From NCBI GenBank assembly GCA_018702955.1, contig JABJEK010000144.1, positions 1-64,000 of the forward strand: a stretch of 64,000 bases of DNA, read 5' to 3'. Within the stretch, counting starts at the first letter, position 1. Each line of letters opens with the position of its first letter. The DNA is from Rhodospirillaceae bacterium (GTDB taxonomy: Bacteria; Pseudomonadota; Alphaproteobacteria; UBA6615). Shown here one piece after another: positions 56,751 through 64,000 of this stretch. The notes beneath the pieces are model-generated. The model was not told the DNA's origin and did not search any database. It saw nothing but the letters and a program-made list of their open reading frames with translations. Made by a program: the position numbers and the translations under genes.

Positions 56751-57170
56751 TCAGTCGAGCTCGTCGAGCGCCTTCTGGAAACGACCCGCATGGCTCTTCT
56801 CAGCCTTGGCAAGTGTCTCGAACCAGTCGGCGATCTCGTCATGACCCTCTTCGCGCGCGGTGCGCGCCATGCCCGGGTACATGTCGGTGTACTCGTGGGT
56901 CTCACCGGCGACCGCGGCCTTGAGGTTGTCCGAGGTCGGGCCGATCGGCTCACCCGTGGCGGGATCACCCGTCTCTTCGAGAAATTCGAGATGGCCATGC
57001 GCATGGCCGGTCTCGCCCTCGGCGGTCGAGCGGAATACCGCGGCGACATCGTTGTAACCCTCGACGTCGGCCTTCTGGGCGAAATAGAGGTAACGGCGGT
57101 TCGCCTGGCTTTCGCCGGCAAACGCTTCCTTGAGATTGTCTTCGGTCTTGGATCCTTTAAGCGACATCAT
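56751..57170 (-). CDS. Rubrerythrin-family di-iron protein without rubredoxin domain
   Basis: 139 residues. Ferritin-like four-helix bundle: [34 protein letters not shown] (ExxH), [14 protein letters not shown] and [12 protein letters not shown] (ExxH) supply the di-iron ligands. The C-terminal rubredoxin domain of classical rubrerythrins is absent. Such proteins reduce hydrogen peroxide. GGAGG precedes ATG 57170 (57167 is an alternative). A strong promoter with an overlapping palindromic operator lies upstream (57281-57334), suggesting peroxide or iron control. Confidence 0.93.
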   Translation of the reverse strand: MMSLKGSKTEDNLKEAFAGESQANRRYLYFAQKADVEGYNDVAAVFRSTAEGETGHAHGHLEFLEETGDPATGEPIGPTSDNLKAAVAGETHEYTDMYPGMARTAREEGHDEIADWFETLAKAEKSHAGRFQKALDELD

Positions 57171-57280
57171 GCGCCTCCTTGGTCTTGGTTAGTCCATCCA
57201 CCCGTTTTCCCGGGCGGTTTTCTCGATACGGGCCGGCCGGTCAATGGGTGACCGCCGTCCCGGAAATTGCCTATGCCACC

Positions 57281-57309
57281 AATATGACAACGTTGAAGGC
57301 ACGAGTCAA
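57281..57309 (-). promoter_or_regulatory. Promoter of the rubrerythrin gene
   Basis: On the minus strand TTGACT (57304-57309) and CATATT (57281-57286) are exactly 17 bases apart, about 110 bases before the rubrerythrin start. The -35 box overlaps the distal edge of the palindrome at 57308-57334, so a protein bound there would block RNA polymerase. Confidence 0.75.
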
Positions 57310-57334
57310 TAGTCTGGAACTATTCCAGACTATT
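57308..57334. promoter_or_regulatory. Perfect palindromic operator (Irr/Fur-type core) upstream of rubrerythrin
   Basis: AATAGTCTGGAA (57308-57319) and TTCCAGACTATT (57323-57334) are perfect inverted 12-base arms around a 3-base centre. The core GAA-N3-TTC resembles the iron control element bound by Irr (TTTAGAA-N3-TTCTAAA) and related Fur-family boxes. An irr gene lies immediately upstream, so an Irr or PerR-like site is the likely reading. It overlaps the -35 of the rubrerythrin promoter. Confidence 0.75.
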
Positions 57335-57362
57335 AATCATCACATTGATAAATTGCACTTTA

Positions 57363-57812
57363 TTAAGAACGACTATCGTTCGCGCGGCGCAGCCGGACGA
57401 TCACGTCCACCCGGGCCACTTCCGCGTCGGCAGGTGCTTCCGGCATCGCGGCGAGCGCGATCTGGTCGCCGGGAATATCCTGCAGCGCCCCGTCATCCTC
57501 ATAGAAGAAATGATGGTGATCGTCGACGTTCGTATCGTAGTAGGCCCGGCCCGGCGCGACCACGACTTCGCGCAGCAGGCCTGACCCGGTGAACTGGTTG
57601 AGGGTATTGTAGATCGTCGCCAGGGACACCTTGATGCCCTGCGCGGTCACTTCGCCGTGGAGTTGTTCGGCGGTCACATGACGGTCGCCGGCATCGAACA
57701 ACAGCTTGCCCAGCGCGAGCCGCTGCCGGGTCGGGCGCAGGCCGGCGTCCTTCAGCCGCCGCAGCGCATCGGCAAAGGGTCGTTCGCGGGTATCATCATG
57801 TGTGTCGCTCAT
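57363..57812 (-). CDS. irr: Iron response regulator Irr (Fur family)
   Basis: 149 residues. Winged helix with GLRPTRQRLALGKLLF, DRHVTAEQLHGE and SLATIYNTLNQFTGSGLLRE; then the Irr-type DTNVDDHHHFFYEDDGAL, whose HHH motif is the heme/metal site distinctive of Irr rather than Fur or PerR. The N-terminal Cys-Pro heme regulatory motif of Bradyrhizobium Irr is missing, as in most Irr proteins. Irr represses or activates genes under low iron. Divergent from fabA, a context seen in many alphaproteobacteria. Confidence 0.9.
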   Translation of the reverse strand: MSDTHDDTRERPFADALRRLKDAGLRPTRQRLALGKLLFDAGDRHVTAEQLHGEVTAQGIKVSLATIYNTLNQFTGSGLLREVVVAPGRAYYDTNVDDHHHFFYEDDGALQDIPGDQIALAAMPEAPADAEVARVDVIVRLRRANDSRS

Positions 57813-58077
57813 GGGTCCAATATGGGACTTTCGCGCGGCATGTAAAGAGGAATCTCTCGAAACAACACCATAAGTCGTTATTTTGGAACGTATTTTATTG
57901 TGAAAAGCACGGTGAGGACACGGATACGCGGACCTTTACCGACGCGCGCAACGATGTCAGGCTCTGCGAAATCTCAACAAAATCCCCGCGGACCCGCTCC
58001 CTAATTGCGGACAGTCCCGGGAACACCTGTTAGAACGAGCCAAGTTCCACATTCAGAGCGTCAGAAGCGAAACCGGC

Positions 58078-58599
58078 ATGAACGATTTCACCCAGAAATC
58101 CAGTTTCTCCTACGAAGATCTTATCCAGTGCGGACATGGCGAGCTGTTCGGACCGGGCAATGCGCAATTGCCCCTGCCGCCGATGCTCATGTTCGACCGC
58201 ATCACCGAGATTTCGGTCGATGGCGGCGCCCACGGCAAGGGGCTGATCACCGCCGAACTCGATATCAAGCCGGACCTCTGGTTCTACGGCTGCCATTTCG
58301 AAGGCGACCCGATCATGCCCGGCTGCCTGGGCCTCGATGCGCTCTGGCAGATGCTGGGCTTCTTCCTCGGCTGGCAGGGCCTGCCGGGACCGGGCCGCGC
58401 GCTCGGCGTCGGCGAGGTCAAATTCGCCGGTGAGGTAAAGCCGGAAGGCAAGCTTCTGCGCTATCAGATCGACGTCAAGAAAGTCATCAAGCGCGGCGTG
58501 GCGCTCGCCATTGCCGACGGCCTGGCAGAGCTCGACGGCGAAACGGTCTACACCACGGCCGGGCTCAAGGTCGGGCTGTTCCCGCCGAGCAAGGAGTAG
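58078..58599 (+). CDS. fabA: 3-hydroxydecanoyl-[ACP] dehydratase/isomerase FabA
   Basis: 173 residues. Hot-dog fold with catalytic His73 and Asp87 in [20 protein letters not shown], and [11 protein letters not shown] near the N terminus. Dehydrates and isomerises 3-hydroxydecanoyl-ACP, starting unsaturated fatty-acid synthesis. Followed by fabB after 4 bases. Confidence 0.97.
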   Translation: MNDFTQKSSFSYEDLIQCGHGELFGPGNAQLPLPPMLMFDRITEISVDGGAHGKGLITAELDIKPDLWFYGCHFEGDPIMPGCLGLDALWQMLGFFLGWQGLPGPGRALGVGEVKFAGEVKPEGKLLRYQIDVKKVIKRGVALAIADGLAELDGETVYTTAGLKVGLFPPSKE

Positions 58600-58603
58600 G
58601 CGC

Positions 58604-59839
58604 ATGAGCAACAACGGTTTACGCCGCGTCGCGGTTACGGGACTGGGCATCGTCTCGCCGATCGGCGCGAACGCCGCCGAGGTCACCGAAAGCCTGAAGG
58701 CCGGCCGGTCGGGCATCGTCCATTCCGACGTCTATGCCGAGATGGGCTTCCGCTCCCATGTGCATGGTGCGCCGAACGTGGATTTCGACAATCACATCGA
58801 CCGCAAGCTGCGCCGCTTCATGGGCGATGGTGCTGCCTACAATTATATCGCCATGGCCGAGGCGATCGCCGATTCCGGCCTGACCGACGCCGACATTCAT
58901 GACGAGCGCACAGGCGTTGTCATGGGTTCGGGCGGACCGTCCACATCGGCCATGGTCGAAGCGGCCGACACCGCGCGCCAGAAAAGCCCGAAACGCGTCG
59001 GACCGTATGCGGTGCCCAAGGCCATGTGCTCGACCCTGTCGGCCAACATGTCGACCGCGTTCAAGACGCGCGGCCTCAGCTACTCCATCAGCTCCGCCTG
59101 CTCGACCAGCGCGCACTGCATCGGCAACGGCAGCGAGCTCATCCAGATGGGCAAGCAGGACGTGGTCTTCGCCGGCGGTGCGGAAGAGCTTCACTGGTCG
59201 CTCACCGTGTTGTTCGACGCGATGGGCGCGCTGTCGTCCAAATACAACGACACGCCCGAGCGCGCCTCGCGCCCCTATGACGCCAACCGCGACGGCTTCG
59301 TGATCGCCGGCGGCGCGGGCGTGGTCGTGCTCGAGGAAATGGAACGCGCCAAGGCGCGTGGTGCCAAGATATACGGCGAGCTCGTCGGCTACGGCGCCAC
59401 GTCGGACGGCGTCGACATGGTCGCCCCCTCGGGCGAGGGTGCCGTGCGCTGCATGCGCATGGCCACCGCCGGTCTGGGCAACCAGACCGTCGACTATATC
59501 AACGCCCACGGCACCTCGACCCCGGTCGGTGACATCATCGAGCTGGGGGCGATCAACGAAGTGTTCGGCGCGCAACGCCCGCATGTCGCCTCGACCAAGT
59601 CCCTTACCGGGCACTCCCAGGGGGCCACCGGCGCCCATGAGGCGATCTACTCTCTGTTGATGATGGAGCATGACTTCATCGCCGCCTCGGCCAACATCGA
59701 AGAGCTCGACCCCGACGCCGGCGACGCCGCCATCGTCAGAGAGCGGATCGACAATGCCGGGCTCAACTGCGTGATGTCGAACAGCTTCGGTTTCGGCGGG
59801 ACGAACGCCACGCTGGCCTTCCAGCGGCACGAGGGCTGA
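58604..59839 (+). CDS. fabB: 3-oxoacyl-[ACP] synthase I FabB
   Basis: 411 residues. Nucleophile Cys166 in [14 protein letters not shown], histidines in [11 protein letters not shown] and [11 protein letters not shown], and C-terminal [13 protein letters not shown]. Elongates the cis-unsaturated acyl-ACP made by FabA. ATG 58604 ([13 protein letters not shown]) is the conserved start; the frame upstream overlaps fabA. Confidence 0.97.
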   Translation: MSNNGLRRVAVTGLGIVSPIGANAAEVTESLKAGRSGIVHSDVYAEMGFRSHVHGAPNVDFDNHIDRKLRRFMGDGAAYNYIAMAEAIADSGLTDADIHDERTGVVMGSGGPSTSAMVEAADTARQKSPKRVGPYAVPKAMCSTLSANMSTAFKTRGLSYSISSACSTSAHCIGNGSELIQMGKQDVVFAGGAEELHWSLTVLFDAMGALSSKYNDTPERASRPYDANRDGFVIAGGAGVVVLEEMERAKARGAKIYGELVGYGATSDGVDMVAPSGEGAVRCMRMATAGLGNQTVDYINAHGTSTPVGDIIELGAINEVFGAQRPHVASTKSLTGHSQGATGAHEAIYSLLMMEHDFIAASANIEELDPDAGDAAIVRERIDNAGLNCVMSNSFGFGGTNATLAFQRHEG

Positions 59840-59843
59840 ACCG

Positions 59844-60722
59844 ATGGCCGACGCACACGCACCCACGCCCGAACCCACCCCCGCCACCCTCAAGCAGGCC
59901 GACGCCATGGACGGACAACCCGCCACCGGAAGCCTGATGGCCGGCAAGCGCGGCCTCATCATGGGGGTCGCCAACGACCATTCCATCGCCTGGGGCATCG
60001 CGCGTGCGGTCGCCGCACAGGGCGCGGATCTCGCCTTCACCTATCAGTCGGATGCCTTCGCGCGCCGGGTCGGCCCGCTCGCGGAATCGGTCGACGCCGC
60101 CGCCATGGTTCAGTGCGACGCCTCGGACACGAAGAGCCTAGACAGCGCCTTCAACGCGATCTCCGACACCTGGGACAATATCGACTTCGTGGTCCACGCC
60201 ATCGCCTACTCCGACAAGGAGGAGCTCAAGGGGCGCTACGTCAACACGAGCCAGGAAAACTTCCTGCAGACGATGAACATCTCCTGCTACTCGTTCACGG
60301 CGGTGGCGCAGCGCGCCGCGGCACTGATGAGCGACAGCGGCTCGATCCTGACGCTGACCTATCACGGCGCCCAGGCGGTCATGCCCAACTACAATGTCAT
60401 GGGGGTCGCCAAAGCCGCCCTCGAGGCGAGCGTTCGCTATCTCGCCTCCGACCTCGGCCCGGACGGGCTGCGCGTCAACGCGATCTCGGCCGGTCCCATG
60501 CGCACGCTTGCCGGGTCCGCCGTCGGCTCCGCGCGGCAGGTCTATAACTACAGCCGCGAGACAGCACCCCTGCGGCGCAACGTCGTTCTCGACGATGTCG
60601 GCGGTGCCGGCCTGTATCTGCTGTCGGATTTGTCCAAGGCGGTCACGGGCGAGATCCACTATGTGGATTGCGGCTTCAACACCATCGGCATGCCCGACCC
60701 GGCGGCGAATAACGGCGAATAG
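59844..60722 (+). CDS. fabI: Enoyl-[ACP] reductase (NADH) FabI
   Basis: 292 residues. LMAGKRGLIMGVANDHSIAW identifies the cofactor loop of FabI, with the catalytic Tyr-x6-Lys in NYNVMGVAKAALEAS and ISAGPMRTLAGSAV. Completes each elongation cycle. A proline/alanine-rich leader of about 30 residues precedes the usual start; translation could instead begin at Met32 (59937). A strong terminator follows at 60746-60770, closing the fabA-fabB-fabI operon. Confidence 0.95.
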   Translation: MADAHAPTPEPTPATLKQADAMDGQPATGSLMAGKRGLIMGVANDHSIAWGIARAVAAQGADLAFTYQSDAFARRVGPLAESVDAAAMVQCDASDTKSLDSAFNAISDTWDNIDFVVHAIAYSDKEELKGRYVNTSQENFLQTMNISCYSFTAVAQRAAALMSDSGSILTLTYHGAQAVMPNYNVMGVAKAALEASVRYLASDLGPDGLRVNAISAGPMRTLAGSAVGSARQVYNYSRETAPLRRNVVLDDVGGAGLYLLSDLSKAVTGEIHYVDCGFNTIGMPDPAANNGE

Positions 60723-60740
60723 CACGCACCGCTGTACGAA

Positions 60741-60776
60741 TGAGAAACGGCCCCGAAAGGGGCCGTTTTCGTTTCA
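60741..60776 (+). repeat. Direct repeat copy 1 (fabI terminator)
   Basis: A 36-base unit starting TGAGAAACGGCC that contains the fabI intrinsic terminator: 9-bp arms AACGGCCCC/GGGGCCGTT with a GAAA loop and TTTTCGTTT tail. A second copy lies in the same orientation at 62692-62727, matching at 31 of 36 positions by eye; the differences are one stem base and the four loop bases. The two copies bracket a low-GC accessory segment of about 1.9 kb. Confidence 0.85.
60746..60770 (+). terminator. Rho-independent terminator of the fabA-fabB-fabI operon
   Basis: AACGGCCCC, GAAA tetraloop, GGGGCCGTT and a following TTTTCG tail, 23 bases after the fabI stop codon. The strong GC stem and T-run make this a confident intrinsic terminator. 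Confidence 0.92.
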
Positions 60777-60992
60777 ACCGAAGCCAGAAACCAGAACACT
60801 CCTAACAGTCCGGTTCAGGCTCCGACTCGAAATTCGGTGCGGTAGGGTTACCTCAAATCATCAACGGATAAGAAATGTCATAGTTCGTCAGTTCCTGCGA
60901 TTTCTTGTCGGCGCATGCAGGACCGATGTGTGTGTACTTAATTTTCTGAAAATGATGCTCAAACAAGCCGACGCTGAACACGGAGAACCGCT

Positions 60993-61172
60993 ATGGCTAA
61001 AAAGCCGAGCTCAAGTAAGAGCGGAACGCGAGCACGAAGTGCAATCACGGGCAAGTTTGTCAAGAAGTCAACTGCCAGCCGTCATCCCCGAACTACCGTG
61101 GTTGAATCAGTTACTCCGGCGAGAAGCGCTAAGCCGGGCAAACCTCGCCCAGGGAAAAAAGGAAAAAGCTGA
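60993..61172 (+). CDS. Small basic protein of unknown function (59 aa)
   Basis: The frame from ATG 60993 encodes 59 residues beginning MAKKPSSSKSGTRARSAITG and continuing KFVKKSTASRHPRTTVVES, with a Lys/Pro/Gly-rich tail. CGGAGAA lies at ribosome-binding distance. The pattern ITGKFVKKSTASRHPRTTVVE recalls a widespread family of tiny uncharacterised bacterial proteins (R-S-A-V-T-G-R-F-V ... HPxTTV) often found in accessory regions; I cannot name a function. It overlaps the convergent membrane-protein gene by 44 bases. Codon choice is more AT-rich than in the flanking fab genes. Confidence 0.65.
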   Translation: MAKKPSSSKSGTRARSAITGKFVKKSTASRHPRTTVVESVTPARSAKPGKPRPGKKGKS

Positions 61173-61659
61173 CGCTCGCAGCAACCGGGGCCAAAAGCGC
61201 GAGAATCATACCCCGTTTCAACCAAAGGTGGTTAGCTGAGATCATGGCCTCGTTTTTAGATATTGAGCTCTGCTGGTTTTCAGTTTCGCCGCCGATCAAC
61301 TCAGCAATCGGCGCATTTCGGACAGCCCACCAAATTTCCGGATGCTCCCCCGGATAGTAGAAATCCACGGGGCGCGCAGCGTAGAAACCGCAAGCAGAAG
61401 CGAGAAGGAAGAACACGGAGCCAAACGACGCGGAAACGAGTATTTCAACCACCTCGTGTTGTGACCAGTGTGCAAAACCCGCTGCCAATATGACGCCAGC
61501 AAATCCGATAAAGATGCTGGCGCTCGTCATGGCTCTCTGATCGGCAGCGATGCTGGTTTGTAATTGAGCCTGAAGAAACACCTCTCCTTGTCGTTGAATT
61601 TCACGACACGTCTCGTCGCTAATGTTTGACCAGTCAATATCGCTTTCAATTTCAGTCAT
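61129..61659 (-). CDS. Three-helix membrane protein of unknown function in accessory island
   Basis: 176 residues. A polar N-terminal helix (about 1-40, with EIQRQGEVFLQAQLQTSIAA) leads into hydrophobic segments at about 44-64, 71-94 and 150-169. The loop between helices 2 and 3 contains YYPGEHPEIWW and a polar stretch. The layout recalls small membrane effectors of defence modules such as SLATT-type proteins, but no specific signature is recognised. Lower GC than its surroundings. Its C-terminal end overlaps the small basic gene, and it diverges from the PIN-domain gene across about 150 bases. Confidence 0.7.
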   Translation of the reverse strand: MTEIESDIDWSNISDETCREIQRQGEVFLQAQLQTSIAADQRAMTSASIFIGFAGVILAAGFAHWSQHEVVEILVSASFGSVFFLLASACGFYAARPVDFYYPGEHPEIWWAVRNAPIAELIGGETENQQSSISKNEAMISANHLWLKRGMILALLAPVAASVSFFLFSLGEVCPA

Positions 61660-61806
61660 CGGGATCTCATTGCTATCTCAGTTTCCGATATTCCGCGCGG
61701 TTAGACGTGCTGTGAAACTAATGAAAAGACCTGAATATCCAACCATTACGACGGTAAACCCTAGATTCTAACCTTTAAGCCTGCTGCTACATAAGAGGCT
61801 CTCTGT

Positions 61807-62694
61807 TTGAAAATTGATTCTGATACACACCACTCTACGACACCGTATTTAGACTCAGGAACTCTCGCGAGCTTACGAACTTTCCTTGAGGTTTATCCTG
61901 ACCTTGAGAAAATTGTAGGACCCATCGCGCGCTACATCCTCGTCTTAGACGCAAATATCGCTGCCAGTGATCTAATCCATAAGTACAAAAATCCTTATCT
62001 GAAACACACGGCCATAGAGGAGACTGTAAAATCCAGTGCCCTGGAGTTGTGCGCTCCAATTTGGCTCGACCACGAAATGACAGAAAGCACGATCCCTCAG
62101 GTATCAGAAAAACGCGGAATCCCCGAAACCACCCTTCGCGCGCTTTGGGTCGAATACAGAACACAGATTATTTGGGATAAATCTCTTTCGGAGCCAGGCG
62201 CCTCCGAGAACTGTGATGGTGACGAGAAAGATTTACCGTACATAAAGCTGTTCGAAGCTCTCAACGCCGACGCGATTCTGAGCCGCGACAAGGATATTGC
62301 AAATATGGGCGGCAAACAGGTTGACTTGGAGTTCGTATTCTCAATCCAATCATATGCACGAGCCGCCAGCTACTCGGTTGGTATTCGCATCGGTGGTACA
62401 ATCGTCACCACCCTAAGCGCTGCCTTGCTGTTGCAACTTGCGCGAGGTCTCAGCACCCTGATAACGCAACTGCCTGACTGGGCTAAATTTTCTCTGCTAG
62501 CCTTAGTTTGCATTATTACAGTCCATCCAAATTCGCGTGAACGCCTCGCTAAATTCTCCAAAAACCTGGGTGGAACGGTGGCCAGTCTTTGGCCTGCCCT
62601 TGAGAGTTTGGTTGAGTTGGCCAACGCAAAAAGTTTGGAAGCAACTCTGTCTCTCGACAAAGCAGAGAAACTGCTGCATTCATCGCGCAATTGA
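61807..62694 (+). CDS. PIN-domain nuclease with C-terminal membrane helices
   Basis: 295 residues. Residues about 42-168 form a PIN-like domain with the acidic set: Asp48 in YILVLDANIAASDL, Glu90 in WLDHEMTES, Asp142 in DEKDLPYIKLFEAL and Asp161/Asp163 in AILSRDKDI. PIN domains cut RNA in VapC-type toxins and related systems. After the domain come two hydrophobic segments (about 189-212 and 225-241) and a C-terminal tail, so the nuclease is probably membrane-tethered. The only start that keeps the PIN domain is TTG 61807. Its TGA stop is the first codon of the second terminator repeat. No VapB-like antitoxin gene is adjacent. Confidence 0.7.
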   Translation: MKIDSDTHHSTTPYLDSGTLASLRTFLEVYPDLEKIVGPIARYILVLDANIAASDLIHKYKNPYLKHTAIEETVKSSALELCAPIWLDHEMTESTIPQVSEKRGIPETTLRALWVEYRTQIIWDKSLSEPGASENCDGDEKDLPYIKLFEALNADAILSRDKDIANMGGKQVDLEFVFSIQSYARAASYSVGIRIGGTIVTTLSAALLLQLARGLSTLITQLPDWAKFSLLALVCIITVHPNSRERLAKFSKNLGGTVASLWPALESLVELANAKSLEATLSLDKAEKLLHSSRN

Positions 62695-62727
62695 GAAACG
62701 ACCCCTCCCGGGGCCGTTTTCGTTTCA
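62692..62727 (+). repeat. Direct repeat copy 2 (terminator after the PIN gene)
   Basis: Second copy of the unit at 60741-60776, same orientation. It includes the stop codon of the PIN-domain gene, an imperfect hairpin AACGACCCC/GGGGCCGTT with a TCCC loop, and the same TTTTCGTTTCA tail. It lies between the accessory island and the phosphate permease gene and can serve as the island's terminator. Confidence 0.8.
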
Positions 62728-62743
62728 GCGTCCGGAACCACCC

Positions 62744-64000
62744 TCACACCACCAGCGACAGCCCGAAGAAGACCAGCGCCGACATGATCGCCGTGGCCGG
62801 GACCGTGATCACCCAGGCCGCGATGATTGTCAGGAAGTGTGAACGACGCACCAGCTTGCGCGACCGCAGCACCTCGGGTGCGACAGGCGGGTCTTCCGGG
62901 CTGGATTTACCCGACCGGGAAACCATCTCGCGCCGCCGTTTGGAGCGACCGGTGTAATACTCGCGGAAGAACCCGACCCCGAAGACCGCACCCACGGCAA
63001 TATGGGTCGAGCTGACCGGCAGGCCGAGCCAGGATGCGATGATCACGGTGATCGCCGCCGACAGTGCCACGCAATAGGCGCGCATCGGGTTCATCTTGGT
63101 GATCTGGTCGCCGACCATACGGATGAGTTTCGGCCCGTACAGGAACAGCCCCAGGCTGATGCCGAACGCGCCGATGGTCATGATCCAGATCGGTACTTCC
63201 ACCTTGGCGGCGATGTCGCCGGACTGAACAGTGCTCAAGATGGCCGCGAGTGGTCCGATGGCGTTGGCCACGTCGTTGGCGCCATGGGCAAAGGACAACA
63301 GGGCGGCCGAACAGATCAGCGGGATCCGGAACAGGATTCGCAACGATTGATTGCGGTTCTCCATGCCTTCCGACTGGCGGCGGATCAGCGGGCGCATGAT
63401 CGCCCACACCGCAAAAAATGTAACCAGGGCGATGATGATGACCGTCTGTATTTCCGGCCGCCAGATACGCTTGAACCCCTTGACCGCCAGATACCAGGCG
63501 AACGCGCCGGCCATGATGGCCACCAGCATGGGCACCCAGCGCCGCGCCGCCGCGATCTTGTCGTCGCGGTAGATAAGGTTGATCTTGATGAAGGCGAGGA
63601 AGCCGGCGGCGATGACCCCGCCCATGAGCGGCGAGATGACCCAGCTCGCGGCGATCGCACCCATCGTGCCCCAGTTGACGAGCTGGAAACCGACGGCCGC
63701 GATACCCGCCCCCATGACGCCGCCGACAACCGCATGGGTCGTGGACACCGGCGCGCCGACAAAGGTGGCCAGATTGACCCACAAAGCCGCCGCGACGAGC
63801 GCCGACATCATGGCCAGTACGAAGACGCTGGCATCCTCGACCAGCGAAGGATCGATGATGCCCTTGGAGATGGTGCTCACCACGTCACCGCCGGCCAGCA
63901 GCGCCCCGGCGCTCTCGAAAATCGCCGCAATTACCAGCGCGCCGAACAGGGTCAGCGCGCGCGAGCCCACCGCCGGGCCCACATTGTTGGCCACGTCGTT
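62744..64000 (-). CDS. pit: Inorganic phosphate transporter, PiT family (5' end beyond window)
   Basis: At least 418 residues visible; the start lies past the right edge. The in-window sequence begins NDVANNVGPAVGSRAL, part of the first PiT signature (GANDVANxxGP), and the second copy FAHGANDVANAIGPLAAIL is near the middle; VSTTHAVVGGV and VSSTHIAVGAV are the paired PiT loops. About ten membrane helices. Imports phosphate with a cation. Convergent with the fab operon across the accessory island. Confidence 0.92.
   Translation of the reverse strand, partial: NDVANNVGPAVGSRALTLFGALVIAAIFESAGALLAGGDVVSTISKGIIDPSLVEDASVFVLAMMSALVAAALWVNLATFVGAPVSTTHAVVGGVMGAGIAAVGFQLVNWGTMGAIAASWVISPLMGGVIAAGFLAFIKINLIYRDDKIAAARRWVPMLVAIMAGAFAWYLAVKGFKRIWRPEIQTVIIIALVTFFAVWAIMRPLIRRQSEGMENRNQSLRILFRIPLICSAALLSFAHGANDVANAIGPLAAILSTVQSGDIAAKVEVPIWIMTIGAFGISLGLFLYGPKLIRMVGDQITKMNPMRAYCVALSAAITVIIASWLGLPVSSTHIAVGAVFGVGFFREYYTGRSKRRREMVSRSGKSSPEDPPVAPEVLRSRKLVRRSHFLTIIAAWVITVPATAIMSALVFFGLSLVV

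Noticed and set aside
58619..60040. A 473-codon minus-strand open frame across fabB and the start of fabI
   Set aside because: Antisense to conserved fatty-acid synthesis genes, with no signature, promoter or ribosome binding site that would support it.
60741..62727. A classical insertion sequence or integrated phage
   Set aside because: No transposase, integrase, terminal inverted repeats or tRNA target is visible; only the duplicated terminator supports insertion.

Overview
The window looks like chromosome from a GC-rich alphaproteobacterium, probably of the Rhodospirillales/Rhodospirillaceae type. This is inferred from the family content: a RegB/RegA redox two-component pair, the order dnaA-dnaN-recF-gyrB next to rpsT, a ubiE-ubiB-coaBC-dut block, and an Irr regulator divergent from fabA-fabB-fabI. 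No rRNA, tRNA, CRISPR array or insertion sequence was recognised.

Layout. (1) 1-4.9 kb: the 5' end of a heptose kinase gene (hldE), decayed debris (a HlyD-type secretion adaptor remnant running head-on into a PqqD-like gene), an HprK-related kinase, RegA and RegB, a cupin protein, and a GNAT acetyltransferase broken by one in-frame TGA. (2) 4.9-29.2 kb: a large cobalamin locus: cobT, cobS, cobC, then a cobalamin riboswitch and cobU-cobW-cobN-cobO-cobQ; cobD; cbiX-cobH-cobL-cobI-(cbiG/cobJ fusion); cobM; cbiD-cobK; cobA, a YbgE-like membrane protein and cobB. Genes usually read as early-cobalt/anaerobic (cbiX, cbiD, cbiG) sit beside the late cobaltochelatase subunit cobN, and neither cobG nor cobF is visible. 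A lipoprotein, an ankyrin protein and a secreted hydrolase are interleaved.

(3) 29.2-34.6 kb: a YcgN cysteine-cluster protein, a DapA-family enzyme, two tandem EamA transporters, and an orphan ABC ATPase overlapping a Bcr/CflA exporter. (4) 34.6-44.1 kb: a class A penicillin-binding protein, then gyrB, recF, dnaN, dnaA and rpsT, all on the minus strand. The roughly 570-base spacer between dnaA and the rpsT terminator is partly AT-rich and carries a 15-bp inverted repeat. (5) 44.2-54.6 kb: enoyl-CoA hydratase, mutM, ubiE-ubiB, coaBC-dut, an Rrf2 regulator with cysK and moeB, a 2-hydroxyacid dehydrogenase and an SH3-like envelope protein.

(6) 54.6-60.8 kb: a rubrerythrin / Fe-S oxidoreductase / DUF3501 cluster. 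Its promoter overlaps a perfect 12-bp-arm palindrome with a GAA-N3-TTC core, as in Irr/Fur-type operators. Next come irr itself and fabA-fabB-fabI, ending in a strong terminator. (7) 60.8-62.7 kb: a compact, visibly more AT-rich accessory island between two near-identical direct copies of that terminator. It holds a 59-residue basic protein, a three-helix membrane protein and a PIN-domain nuclease with C-terminal membrane helices. This is the best candidate here for an undescribed small system. (8) 62.7-64 kb: a phosphate permease gene running off the right edge.
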